A DNA stretch of 64,000 nucleotides from an uncultured Oscillospiraceae bacterium. GTDB taxonomy: Bacteria > Bacillota > Clostridia > Oscillospirales > Acutalibacteraceae. Numbering within the stretch: position 1 is the first letter of the stretch; each line of letters starts with the position of its first letter. The position numbers were made by a program, and so were the translations under genes. Below are positions 50,506-58,725 of this stretch, piece by piece. The stretch spans positions 62,001 to 126,000 of the forward strand of contig UQWL01000007.1 of NCBI GenBank assembly GCA_900544715.1. The letters run 5' to 3'. The notes beneath the pieces were generated by a model. It did no database searches. It was not told where the DNA came from and saw only the letters and a program-made list of their open reading frames with translations.

Positions 50506-51702
50506 TTAAAAGATCGGGCAGCGCTGGATAAGCTCACCCAGGATCTTTTTCGCAAGCTGATAGCCGTAAAGCAGCGCGTTATCAATCGTGCGCACCGCGA
50601 TCAGGTCCACCAGCAGGCAGCCGCCGTCATCCGGCATGATGTCGCCGTATTTGACGAGATAGGTGTTGTAATTCCAGGCGTCGTCCTCATCGATGACGAA
50701 CATGCGCATGCTGCGGTTGAGCCCATCGCCATAGAGATGGAAGCCGCAGCCGGCATTGTAGCCGAGGGTGATGCCATCATCCGTTTTGCCGATCATATTG
50801 TTGGTGTGGTCATGGCCAAAAAATGCGCCCGCAATATCGCCCTGTTTGAGCCAGCTTGCATACTGCCCATGATCTTCATAGCAGCAGCAAGGGCCTTCTT
50901 TCACGTTGCCCTCTGCCTTCGTTTCGTCAACGACATACCATTTCAGAGATCTTGCTCCGTACCCCCTCACAGAACCCATCACGCCGAAGGGAACCTCCTT
51001 GAGCAGGTGATAGATCTGCGGCACGGGGATGTGCTGGAACAGCAGCGAGGGAACGGGCTGGCCGCCGTTTTCCGCCTTCAGGGCGTTACCGGTCTGCTCA
51101 TACCATTCGATCTGATTCTGATGCACGCCGTCATAGTTGCCGTTTTCATCATAATCATTGGAATCCATCATATAAACGTTGAAGGCCACACGGCTGCCGT
51201 CGCTTGACAGGATCGGCAGGTTGTAGGTGCCCACGCCGTCGATCGATTCGCCTTCATCGATCGCCAGGCAGTTCTCATATGCCATAAACATGGCCATCTG
51301 GTCTTCCTTCGTGGTTACCTTGGATTCGCCGTCGTGATTGCCGAAGACCACGGCGAACGGGATGCCCCGCTCCACCAGCGGCTGAATGATCTTGTCAATT
51401 GCGGTGCGGACTTTTTCAACCGTGGAGCCAACCCATTTGCCCGCGATATTGTCACCGGTGAATACAACGAGATCCGGCTTCTCCTGATCCAGGGAAGCGT
51501 TGATGAAATTGAGCATCCGCTGATCCGCTTTATCGGTATCCTGCGTGTCGGAGATCATCATGATTTTGAATTTGCCGTCCTGATGAAACTGAAGGTTGGT
51601 ATCCTTTTTTGTGGCGTTCAGCGATGCCACAGAGGCCATGGACGCCATGATGGCGGCCAACAGGCTCAACGCCATGGTGATCACAACAATTTTTTTCTTC
51701 AA
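50506..51702 (-). CDS. secreted metallophosphoesterase
   Basis: A 398-aa calcineurin-like phosphoesterase with an N-terminal signal peptide (residues ~4-30). The dinuclear-metal motifs are in order: MMISDTQDTD (~residue 50), VVFTGDNIAG (~residue 80), VVFGNHDGE (~residue 119) and GHDHTNNM (~residue 300). The family includes purple acid phosphatases and cyclic-nucleotide phosphodiesterases; extracellular location suggests phosphate or phospho-sugar release outside the cell. The start is TTG with AGGAGG 8 nt upstream. Divergent from it is the DUF4091 protein. A near-palindrome in the shared 250-bp promoter region also occurs before the nearby GPH transporter. Confidence 0.9.
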   Translation of the reverse strand: MKKKIVVITMALSLLAAIMASMASVASLNATKKDTNLQFHQDGKFKIMMISDTQDTDKADQRMLNFINASLDQEKPDLVVFTGDNIAGKWVGSTVEKVRTAIDKIIQPLVERGIPFAVVFGNHDGESKVTTKEDQMAMFMAYENCLAIDEGESIDGVGTYNLPILSSDGSRVAFNVYMMDSNDYDENGNYDGVHQNQIEWYEQTGNALKAENGGQPVPSLLFQHIPVPQIYHLLKEVPFGVMGSVRGYGARSLKWYVVDETKAEGNVKEGPCCCYEDHGQYASWLKQGDIAGAFFGHDHTNNMIGKTDDGITLGYNAGCGFHLYGDGLNRSMRMFVIDEDDAWNYNTYLVKYGDIMPDDGGCLLVDLIAVRTIDNALLYGYQLAKKILGELIQRCPIF

Positions 51703-51754
51703 TGCGAGTACCTCCTGCTATTTTCCAAATAATACAAATATATACTTGTAAATT

Positions 51755-51772
51755 TATGGTATATAAACCATA
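51755..51772. promoter_or_regulatory. 18-bp near-palindrome in the phosphoesterase/DUF4091 promoter region
   Basis: TATGGTATATAAACCATA, an inverted repeat TATGGT-N6-ACCATA, lies 53 bp before the phosphoesterase start. Its reverse complement matches a site at 49355-49372 at 14 of 18 positions. Confidence 0.55.
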
Positions 51773-51952
51773 CATCAATTAAAATTTATTGTCAATATTT
51801 TATAAAAATATTTTAACGTAAATTTAATTATTCCATTGCGTATCTTTTATAGGAAAAGCGCTCCGCTTTTTCCGCTTCCGGGGTTGCTCTTTCCCCCCGA
51901 AATTGATATGATGCATAGGGAATATTTTTTGATTCAGGAAGGGTATCATTTT

Positions 51953-53662
51953 ATGGAACCAAAGCTTACATTACGCATTGCAAATTCTGATCTGCTGCCG
52001 GTGCAGGGCCGCTATGAAGAGCTGCTTAACGCGCCCGATATGGGCGGCGCGCTGACCGCCTGGCGCGGCGATACGGCAATTGCCCTGCTCGTGCTGCTCA
52101 GCGGCAATGAGAGGGTGGAGGGCGCCGCCGCTTGTGCGCAGCCGTTTGAAAACGGGGAGAATCGAATTCCGCCTGAGACGGTTTCCTGCACCTTTCTCTC
52201 GGAGACGAAGGCGTTTGTCGGCAATGGCAAAAAGGATAACGGCTCGCGGGAAAGCTTCCCGGACGTGCTATATGGCCCGGGGCCTGTCAGCATGGAGCCA
52301 GGCAGGGTGCAGGGGATTTTTGTATCCATAGCGATCCCTGCGGACGCCGCGCCGGGCGTATACCGCGGCGCAGTCAGCGTGACGGCGGAAGGGTTGGATA
52401 CGCCGTTGGAAAAGCAGCTTACGCTGGAAGTGCTCGACATGGTGCAGCCTGCTCCAGAGGCATACCGCTTTGATATCGAGCTCTGGCAATATCCTTACCG
52501 CGTGGCGCAGTATTATGGGCTTGAGCCGTTTTCCCAGGCGCATCTGGATGCGCTGCGCCCGCATTTGCAGCGGTATCGGGCGCTGGGGGGGCACGCCATC
52601 ACGGCAAGCATTGTGGAGGAGCCCTGGAATGGGCAGACCTATGGCTCCTATCCCTCCATGGTGAAATGGACGCGCCGGGCGGATAAAAGCTTCGCCTTTG
52701 ACTTTACGGATTTTGACAAATGGGTGACGCTCTGCCAGGAGCTTGGCCTGGGGGATAAGATCGTCTGCTACAGCCTGATTCCCTGGGGCAATAAGGTGAC
52801 CTATTATGATGAAAAAAAGCAAACAGTCCGATCTGCCGCACCTCGCCCCGGCACACGGGGCTATAAAAAGCTGTGGACGCCCTTTTTACAGGCCCTCTGC
52901 ACGCATGCCAAAGAGAAAGGGTGGTATGACCGGATCTATATCGGCATTGATGAGCGTAAGCGTATGGGAAAGGCCTATGACCTGATCGACGCCGTTACGG
53001 GTGCGTATGGCGAGCCGCTGAAAAAAACGGCAGCAATGGATCATTTCAGTGCGAAATATTTCCCGCTGATCGACCGCATGGCGAGTGTCAGCGTCGGCTC
53101 CGATCCTCTGAAAAAGGCACTCACGGATTACCACACGCTTGCACAGCGCCGCAGGGACAAGGGCGGGTTGCAGACCACGGTTTATACCTGCGTCGGCCAT
53201 TTCCCGAACAGCTTTACCTACAGTATGCCGGGGGAGAGCTACTGGAGCGTGTTTTTCTCCGCTGCGCAGGGGGCAAACGGTTTTCTTCGCTGGGCGTATG
53301 ACGCGTGGGTGAAAGACCCGCTGCGCGACACAACGCACGTCAGCTTTGAATCCGGGGATTGTTTCCTCGTCTATCCGGATGAGCCGGACGCCAATCATCC
53401 GGAGACGAAATCGAGCTACCGGCTGGAAAAACTCGCGCAGGGGATGCGCGACGTCAATAAGATGCTGCTTCTCGCGGAGCAGTCGCCTGCGCTCCGGGAG
53501 AGGGCAGACCACCTGCTCGCGCAGGTGAAAGTGGATTATACGCAAAAAGGCGAGGCCGTAGCGGATGAAAAAACGCGCGCGGCCCTTCCGGAGGATATGG
53601 AGGCACTGCGCCAAAACCTGTGGGCACTGACGAGGGAATATCTGGGTGGGAGAAACGGCTGA
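51953..53662 (+). CDS. DUF4091 protein (glycoside hydrolase-like)
   Basis: A ~569-aa protein without signal peptide. Residues ~1-165 form a beta-sandwich-like N-terminal domain (APGVYRGAVSVTAEGLDTPLEKQLTLEVLDM). The rest resembles the DUF4091/glycoside hydrolase-like TIM barrel, including YRFDIELWQYPYRVAQYYGLEPFS, RIYIGIDERKRMGKAYDLI and WSVFFSAAQGANGFLRWAYDAW. IGIDER places acidic residues where a catalytic Glu could be, which is inference. AGGAAGGG lies 9 nt before the ATG; longer in-frame starts upstream lack a binding site. It is divergent from a secreted phosphoesterase and close to two sugar symporters, suggesting intracellular breakdown of an imported glycan. The substrate is unknown. 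Confidence 0.82.
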   Translation: MEPKLTLRIANSDLLPVQGRYEELLNAPDMGGALTAWRGDTAIALLVLLSGNERVEGAAACAQPFENGENRIPPETVSCTFLSETKAFVGNGKKDNGSRESFPDVLYGPGPVSMEPGRVQGIFVSIAIPADAAPGVYRGAVSVTAEGLDTPLEKQLTLEVLDMVQPAPEAYRFDIELWQYPYRVAQYYGLEPFSQAHLDALRPHLQRYRALGGHAITASIVEEPWNGQTYGSYPSMVKWTRRADKSFAFDFTDFDKWVTLCQELGLGDKIVCYSLIPWGNKVTYYDEKKQTVRSAAPRPGTRGYKKLWTPFLQALCTHAKEKGWYDRIYIGIDERKRMGKAYDLIDAVTGAYGEPLKKTAAMDHFSAKYFPLIDRMASVSVGSDPLKKALTDYHTLAQRRRDKGGLQTTVYTCVGHFPNSFTYSMPGESYWSVFFSAAQGANGFLRWAYDAWVKDPLRDTTHVSFESGDCFLVYPDEPDANHPETKSSYRLEKLAQGMRDVNKMLLLAEQSPALRERADHLLAQVKVDYTQKGEAVADEKTRAALPEDMEALRQNLWALTREYLGGRNG

Positions 53663-53749
53663 CCGGCCCAGTTGGCAACAAAATGTTAGCGGATGGGATC
53701 AGGGCCCGCCGCATCGGAGAACGCGAGAGCAAAAGAGATTTTTAGAAAG

Positions 53750-53789
53750 ATCGGCTGCAAGAGGCTCTGTATCCTGCGGCCGATTTTTT
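53750..53789 (+). terminator. terminator after the DUF4091 gene
   Basis: ATCGGC.GCA (53750-53759) pairs with TGC.GCCGAT (53775-53784), followed by a run of Ts to 53789. Confidence 0.8.
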
Positions 53790-53834
53790 CTTCCCAAATT
53801 TTCTTTTTTTCTTGTGATAGAATTGTAAAACTTG

Positions 53835-53863
53835 TTGACATTACGGCCGCTTTGCGGTAGAAT
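53835..53863 (+). promoter_or_regulatory. glpK promoter
   Basis: TTGACA (53835-53840), 17 nt and TAGAAT (53858-53863). The leader that follows to 54076 holds small hairpins (AAATAC/GTATTT; CCCG/CGGG before a T-rich stretch ending in eight Ts at 53963), suggesting a terminator/antiterminator, and the 19-bp repeats. Confidence 0.8.
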
Positions 53864-53976
53864 AAATACAACAATTGAAGGAAGAAAATACGAGTGTATT
53901 TCTAGGAGATATGAGAATAGAAACTACTCCCGTTTAGCGGGGTGTGTTTTCTGTTCTTTTTTTTCTGTGCTACAAA

Positions 53977-54033
53977 GTTGCACATATGCTACGGAGTTGC
54001 ACATATGCTGCGGGGCTGCGCATGCGCTGCGGG
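53977..54033 (+). repeat. three 19-bp tandem repeats in the glpK leader
   Basis: Units are GTTGCACATATGCTACGGA, GTTGCACATATGCTGCGGG and GCTGCGCATGCGCTGCGGG. The first two differ at 2 of 19 bases and the third is more diverged but keeps the GC-CAT-TGC frame. They lie between a possible leader terminator and the glpK ribosome-binding site. Confidence 0.85.
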
Positions 54034-54076
54034 GGGAGCGCAGCTTGCAATTTATGATACAAGGGAGGCCATCAGT

Positions 54077-55582
54077 TTGGGTAAGTATGTAATGGCGCTG
54101 GATCAGGGCACCACAAGCTCGCGGGCGATTGTATTCGATAAGGGTGGGCACATCCTTGCGAAGGCGCAGCGGGAATTTGAGCAGGTCTACCCCAATGCCG
54201 GGTGGGTGGAGCATGATCCGATGGAGATTCTCTACAGTCAGCTTCAGTCAGTGGCGACGGTGCTCGCCTCCGGGGAGGTTGACGCGAAGGAGATCGCGGC
54301 AGTCGGTATTACCAACCAGCGCGAGACGACGATCCTCTGGGATAAAACAACCGGCAAGCCAGTTTATAACGCGATCGTCTGGCAGTGCCGCCGCACGTCG
54401 GATTATTGCACACAGCTGAAAAATGAGGGCCTGGAGCCCTATGTGCGGGAGAAAACGGGCCTGATTATCGACGCCTACTTCTCCGCAACGAAGATTAAGT
54501 GGATTTTTGACAACGTGCCCGGTGTAAAGGAGCTCGCCGCGGAGGGAAAGTTGCTTTTTGGCACGGTAGAAACTTGGCTGATTTGGAACCTGACGGGCGG
54601 CAAAGTGCACGTGACGGATTATTCCAATGCATCGCGCACCATGCTGTTTGATGTAGACAATCTCTGCTGGGATGAGGTGCTCTGCAAGAAATTCGATATC
54701 CCGATGTCGATTCTGCCCCAGCCAGTTCCCTCCAGCCAAGTGTATGGAACGGTGGCGCCGGGTATCCTCGGCCTTGAGCAGATCGAGGGCGTGCCCATCA
54801 GCGGCGCGATCGGCGACCAGCCGGCCGCCCTGTTCGGCCAGGCCTGCTTTAAGCCTGGCCAGGCGAAAAATACATATGGTACGGGTTGCTTCCTTTTGAT
54901 GAATACGGGTGAGCGAAGAATCCGCTCCCAGTATAACCTGCTCTCCGGCGTGGCCTGGGGGCTGGATGGCAAGGTGGAATATTCGCTGGAAGGCAGTGCG
55001 TTTAACGCGGGCTCTGTGATCAAATGGCTGCGCGACGAGCTGCATATGATCGACACGGCGCGCCGCTGCGACGAGCTGGCGGAGAGCGTGCCGGATGCAA
55101 ACGGCATGTATCTCGTGCCCGCCTTCACGGGCCTTGGCGCACCGTATTGGGATATGTATGCCCGCGGCTGCATCGTGGGGCTCACCCGCGGCGTCAACCG
55201 GGCGCACTTTGCCCGCGCGGTGCTCGAGAGCATCACCTACCAGATGACGGATTTACTCGAGGCAATGATCAGCGATTCCGGCATTGAAATGAAGGATCTC
55301 CGCGTGGATGGCGGAGCGAGCGTGAGCAATATCATGATGCAGATTCAGGCTGATATGATCCAGGCTTCCGTTAACCGCCCGAAAACTATTGAAACCACTG
55401 CTTTGGGCGCCGCGTATCTGGCTGGGCTGGCCGTTGGCGTTTGGAAAGACCGCGACGACATCGAGCAGAACCGCGAGGTAGACCGCATATTTACCCCTGA
55501 GATGGATAAACCTACCCGTGACAGGTATTATGAGGGGTGGAAGCGTGCGGTTGGCCGCTCCCGTGATTGGGCGGAGCATTAA
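54077..55582 (+). CDS. glpK: glycerol kinase
   Basis: A 501-aa FGGY-family kinase that makes glycerol 3-phosphate from glycerol and ATP. It starts KYVMALDQGTTSSRAIVFDKGG with the phosphate-binding loop (residues ~3-24). ITNQRETTILWDKTTGKPVYNAIVWQCRR (~residues 77-105) is the substrate-binding stretch, and CFKPGQAKNTYGTGCFLLMNTG and DLRVDGGASVSNIMMQIQAD are FGGY signatures. The start is TTG at 54077, with GGGAGG 8 nt upstream; no in-frame ATG is as good. The leader has 19-bp repeats and possible attenuation. No glpF facilitator is adjacent, so glycerol entry must be encoded elsewhere. Confidence 0.96.
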   Translation: MGKYVMALDQGTTSSRAIVFDKGGHILAKAQREFEQVYPNAGWVEHDPMEILYSQLQSVATVLASGEVDAKEIAAVGITNQRETTILWDKTTGKPVYNAIVWQCRRTSDYCTQLKNEGLEPYVREKTGLIIDAYFSATKIKWIFDNVPGVKELAAEGKLLFGTVETWLIWNLTGGKVHVTDYSNASRTMLFDVDNLCWDEVLCKKFDIPMSILPQPVPSSQVYGTVAPGILGLEQIEGVPISGAIGDQPAALFGQACFKPGQAKNTYGTGCFLLMNTGERRIRSQYNLLSGVAWGLDGKVEYSLEGSAFNAGSVIKWLRDELHMIDTARRCDELAESVPDANGMYLVPAFTGLGAPYWDMYARGCIVGLTRGVNRAHFARAVLESITYQMTDLLEAMISDSGIEMKDLRVDGGASVSNIMMQIQADMIQASVNRPKTIETTALGAAYLAGLAVGVWKDRDDIEQNREVDRIFTPEMDKPTRDRYYEGWKRAVGRSRDWAEH

Positions 55583-55663
55583 GCGGGGCGAAGCGGGGAG
55601 ATAGCGTTCCCTTTCACCATATATTTTCCATTCTGAATTATTATGAAAATGGAGTGATTCATC

Positions 55664-56773
55664 ATGGCAAAAACCATCGTTGACTGGAAAACCATCAGCT
55701 CGTTTGTAACGGACGCATTCGTAGGCGTTGGCGTGCCGCGCGAGGATGCGGAGATCTGCACGGACGTGCTGCTGGAGTCCGACCGCAGGGGCATCGAGTC
55801 CCACGGCGTTAACCGTTTTAAGCCCATTTATATCGATCGCATTAATATCGGCATCCAAAACCCCGTCACCAATTTTGAGATCGTGAAGGAAACGCCCACT
55901 ACGGCGGTCATTGACGGCCACGACGGCATGGGCCAGGTGATCGGCTATAAATCGATGAAAATGGCGATCGAAAAGGCGAAGAAATATGGCATGGGCATGG
56001 TTGCTGTCCGCAATTCCTGCCACTATGGCATCGCTGGCTACTATGCGACGATGGCGACCAAGGAGAACATGATCGGCATCACAGGCACAAACGCCCGCCC
56101 CTCCATTGCGCCGACCTTTGGCGTGGAGAATATGCTCGGCACAAACCCGCTGACCGTCGGCATGCCTACGGATGAGGAGTTCCCGTTTGTGCTCGACTGC
56201 GCCACCTCCATCACTCAGCGCGGCAAGCTGGAGTATTATTCCCGCATCGGGAAATCCACCCCGGCGGGCATGGTCATCGGCCGCGACGGCACGGCGAAAA
56301 CCGATACGGATGCGATCCTCAAGGAACTCAACACCGGCGAAGCGGCGCTGGCGCCCCTCGGCGGCATCGGCGAGGAGATGGCCGGTTACAAGGGCTACGG
56401 CTATGCCACGGTGGTCGAGCTTTTGAGCGCTGCTCTGCAGCAGGGCAACTACCTGAAGATGCTCACCGGCATCGGCGAGGGCGGTAAGAAAGTGCCTTAC
56501 CATCTGGGCCATTTCTTTATCGCAATCGACACAGAGGCCTTTGTGGGCGCGGAATCCTTCAAAAAAACAGCGGGCGATATTTTGCGTGCGCTGCGTGCTT
56601 CTACCAGGGCGCCAGGCGAAGACCATATCTTCACCGCCGGCGAGAAGGAGTGGAACGTCTGGTGCGAGCGCAAAGACAGCGGCGTGCCGATCAACGACGC
56701 GGTGCAGAAGGAGCTTTGCACAGTGCGCGATCAGTTGGGCCTGACGCAGTACACCTTCCCCTGGGAAAAATAA
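55664..56773 (+). CDS. Ldh2-family malate/L-lactate (2-hydroxyacid) dehydrogenase
   Basis: A 369-aa member of the Ldh2/MDH2/YlbC family, which uses an NAD(P) fold unlike classical malate dehydrogenase. Blocks are ESDRRGIESHGVNRFKPIY (residues ~44-62), VRNSCHYGIAGYYATMA (~residues 116-132), TFGVENMLGTNPLTVGMPTD (~residues 151-170) and GGIGEEMAGYKGYGYATVVELLSAAL. The family reduces or oxidises malate, lactate, ureidoglycolate and similar acids. The gene is followed by malic enzyme, so malate is a good substrate guess. An 81-bp gap separates it from glpK; an A/T-rich stretch with GGAG precedes the ATG. Confidence 0.92.
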   Translation: MAKTIVDWKTISSFVTDAFVGVGVPREDAEICTDVLLESDRRGIESHGVNRFKPIYIDRINIGIQNPVTNFEIVKETPTTAVIDGHDGMGQVIGYKSMKMAIEKAKKYGMGMVAVRNSCHYGIAGYYATMATKENMIGITGTNARPSIAPTFGVENMLGTNPLTVGMPTDEEFPFVLDCATSITQRGKLEYYSRIGKSTPAGMVIGRDGTAKTDTDAILKELNTGEAALAPLGGIGEEMAGYKGYGYATVVELLSAALQQGNYLKMLTGIGEGGKKVPYHLGHFFIAIDTEAFVGAESFKKTAGDILRALRASTRAPGEDHIFTAGEKEWNVWCERKDSGVPINDAVQKELCTVRDQLGLTQYTFPWEK

Positions 56774-56803
56774 CAGAGCATCAGACATCTTCTTAACCCC
56801 CTT

Positions 56804-56837
56804 AAGGGCGGGATATCCTTACCCGTATCCCGCCCTT
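56804..56837 (+). terminator. strong hairpin between Ldh2-type gene and malic enzyme
   Basis: AAGGGCGGGATA and TATCCCGCCCTT form a perfect 12-bp stem with a 10-nt loop. It is followed by CCCCCC rather than T, so it may protect or attenuate the mRNA instead of terminating. Confidence 0.5.
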
Positions 56838-56900
56838 CCCCCCAAGTTGGTGGAGAAGGCGGTTTGTTTTACATAATCAATAATGGAGGAATTGTCACAC

Positions 56901-58073
56901 ATGGATTACGCAAAGGAATCACTGAGGCTTCACTATGAATGGAAGGGCAAGCTGGAAGTTACGCCCCGCGCGAGCGTGAAGACGAAGGAGGAACTCTCCC
57001 TCGCCTATACGCCGGGCGTTGCGCAGCCCTGCCTGGAGATCCAGAAGGATATCAATAAATCTTATGATCTGACGCGCCGCTGGAATACGGTCGCCGTCGT
57101 TACCGACGGCACGGCGGTATTGGGCCTGGGCGATATCGGCCCGGAGGCCGGCATGCCGGTGATGGAGGGCAAATGCGTCCTCTTTAAGGCGTTCGGCGAT
57201 GTGGATGCCATCCCGCTGTGCGTCAGGAGCAAGGATGTTGACGAGATCGTCAACACCGTCGCCCTGCTTGCGGGCAGCTTTGGCGGCGTGAATCTGGAGG
57301 ATATTGCGGCCCCGCGTTGCTTTGAAATCGAGCGCAAGCTCAAGGAGCGCTGCGATATCCCGATTTTTCACGACGACCAGCACGGCACGGCGGTTATCTG
57401 CTCCGCCGCGATCATCAACGCGCTGAAGATCGTGGGCAAAAAACTCGAAGACTGCAAGGTGGTATTCAGCGGCTCCGGCGCGGCGGGTGTTGCCATTGCG
57501 AAGCTCTTAATCAGCCAGGGCCTGAAAAAGGTGGTCATGTGCGACCGCAAGGGTATCATCAGTGCGGACGACCCGAACCTCACCCCTGCAAAGCAGGAGA
57601 TCGCCGCCTTTACCAATGCGGCGCATGAGCACGGCACGCTGGCGGATGCGCTCAAGGGCGCGGATATCTTCATCGGCGTTTCTGCTCCCGGCATTGTGTC
57701 GCAGGATATGATCCGTTCCATGGCGAAAGATCCGATCGTTCTGCCAATGTCCAACCCGGTGCCGGAGATCATGCCCGATCTCGCGTTGGAGGCCGGTGCG
57801 AAGGTGGTAGGCACGGGCCGCAGCGATTTCCCGAACCAGATCAACAATGTGCTCGCTTTCCCGGGCATTTTCCGCGGCGCGCTGGATGTGCGCGCGAGCG
57901 ATATCAACGAGGAGATGAAGATCGCCGCCGCGCATGCGCTGGCGGACCTGGTTTCCCCTGAGGAGCTTTGCCCCGAATATATCCTGCCCAAGGCGTTCGA
58001 CGAGCGCGTGGGCCCCGCGGTTGCCAAGGCGGTTGCCGAGGCGGCGCGCAAAAGCGGCGTAGCCCGCATTTAA
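56901..58073 (+). CDS. malic enzyme (oxaloacetate-decarboxylating)
   Basis: A ~390-aa small malic enzyme, a normal bacterial length for the form without a PTA domain. It converts malate to pyruvate and CO2 with NAD(P). Blocks are LSLAYTPGVAQPCLEI (residues ~32-47) with the catalytic Tyr, VVTDGTAVLGLGDIGPEAGMPVMEGKCVLFKAFGDVDAIPLC (from ~residue 66), IPIFHDDQHGTAVICSAAIINALKI with the metal Asp, and the nucleotide loop FSGSGAAGVAIAKLLI. The start at 56901 has GGAGGA 10 nt upstream; an ATG 18 nt earlier has no site. Paired with the Ldh2-type dehydrogenase, it suggests a malate-pyruvate module. Cofactor preference is not decided here. Confidence 0.94.
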   Translation: MDYAKESLRLHYEWKGKLEVTPRASVKTKEELSLAYTPGVAQPCLEIQKDINKSYDLTRRWNTVAVVTDGTAVLGLGDIGPEAGMPVMEGKCVLFKAFGDVDAIPLCVRSKDVDEIVNTVALLAGSFGGVNLEDIAAPRCFEIERKLKERCDIPIFHDDQHGTAVICSAAIINALKIVGKKLEDCKVVFSGSGAAGVAIAKLLISQGLKKVVMCDRKGIISADDPNLTPAKQEIAAFTNAAHEHGTLADALKGADIFIGVSAPGIVSQDMIRSMAKDPIVLPMSNPVPEIMPDLALEAGAKVVGTGRSDFPNQINNVLAFPGIFRGALDVRASDINEEMKIAAAHALADLVSPEELCPEYILPKAFDERVGPAVAKAVAEAARKSGVARI

Positions 58074-58113
58074 TCAGTTGACATCTTCTTATTTTATGTT
58101 TCACCACGGTAGG

Positions 58114-58147
58114 AGCGCGCCCTCTGAATTGTTTCGGGGGGCGCGCT
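58114..58147 (+). terminator. terminator after malic enzyme
   Basis: AGCGCGCCC pairs with GGGCGCGCT, followed by TATTTAAT. Confidence 0.75.
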
Positions 58148-58725
58148 TATTTAATAGAGGTGGGCTCAGCGGTAGAACGGCGCTGGCCGGCAAGCCTGAA
58201 TGCGCAAAAAAGAGATTGCCAGGCGGATAGAGTGATATGCTCTAAGCGACTTTTTAATCAAGGCTTTGCTTATGATTCATGTGTTGCTTAGAGCATTTTT
58301 CATATAGAAGGGCTAAAATGTGAGAAGCAAAAAGGAAACAAGTTTGTCGAGAAAATTCTTGGTGCAGGAGCATAGCCGCAAGGGCAGACTGCACCAAGCC
58401 CGTTTGCGGCGTAAGGCAAGCAATTGACAGCGGGAATATTATGCATGAATAAAAAGTGAGAAGCATCGGAAAATCGAAGCCAAGAAAGCGGCTTTCTGCG
58501 CCGGGGATCTGGCGAAGGGCGTGTTTGATATTGCAGGCAACATGCCGCAGCAGAAGCCGCAGAAAGCCGCCAACCGCCTCGCGCCACCGCAGTTTGAATG
58601 ATGAGCCAAAGCCGGCAGTAGCAAATTTTATCTTCAATTTTTTGATAAAAGGGCACTGCGGGGAAAGCCCAAAGCAAATTACTTCGGTATAATAAATGCA
58701 CAATCCAAACAAGGAGGCAAACAAT
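58148..58725. other. intergenic region without a supported gene
   Basis: About 580 bp. Both strands have open frames of 70-160 codons, but they overlap each other, lack ribosome-binding sites and have no recognisable domain. The AraC ribosome-binding site AAGGAGG lies at its right end. The left part contains a short D-arm-like sequence that does not extend into a tRNA. Confidence 0.5.

Noticed and set aside
58155..58215. tRNA-like stretch containing GGGCTCAGCGGTAGAACGG, resembling a D-arm.
   Set aside because: No matching acceptor stem, anticodon arm or TTCGA T-arm follows at the right distance, so no cloverleaf can be drawn. It is not called a tRNA.
58254..58724. Open frames of up to ~158 codons on the minus strand in the gap before the AraC gene.
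   Set aside because: They overlap one another and the AraC start, have no ribosome-binding site and no recognisable domain or coding bias.
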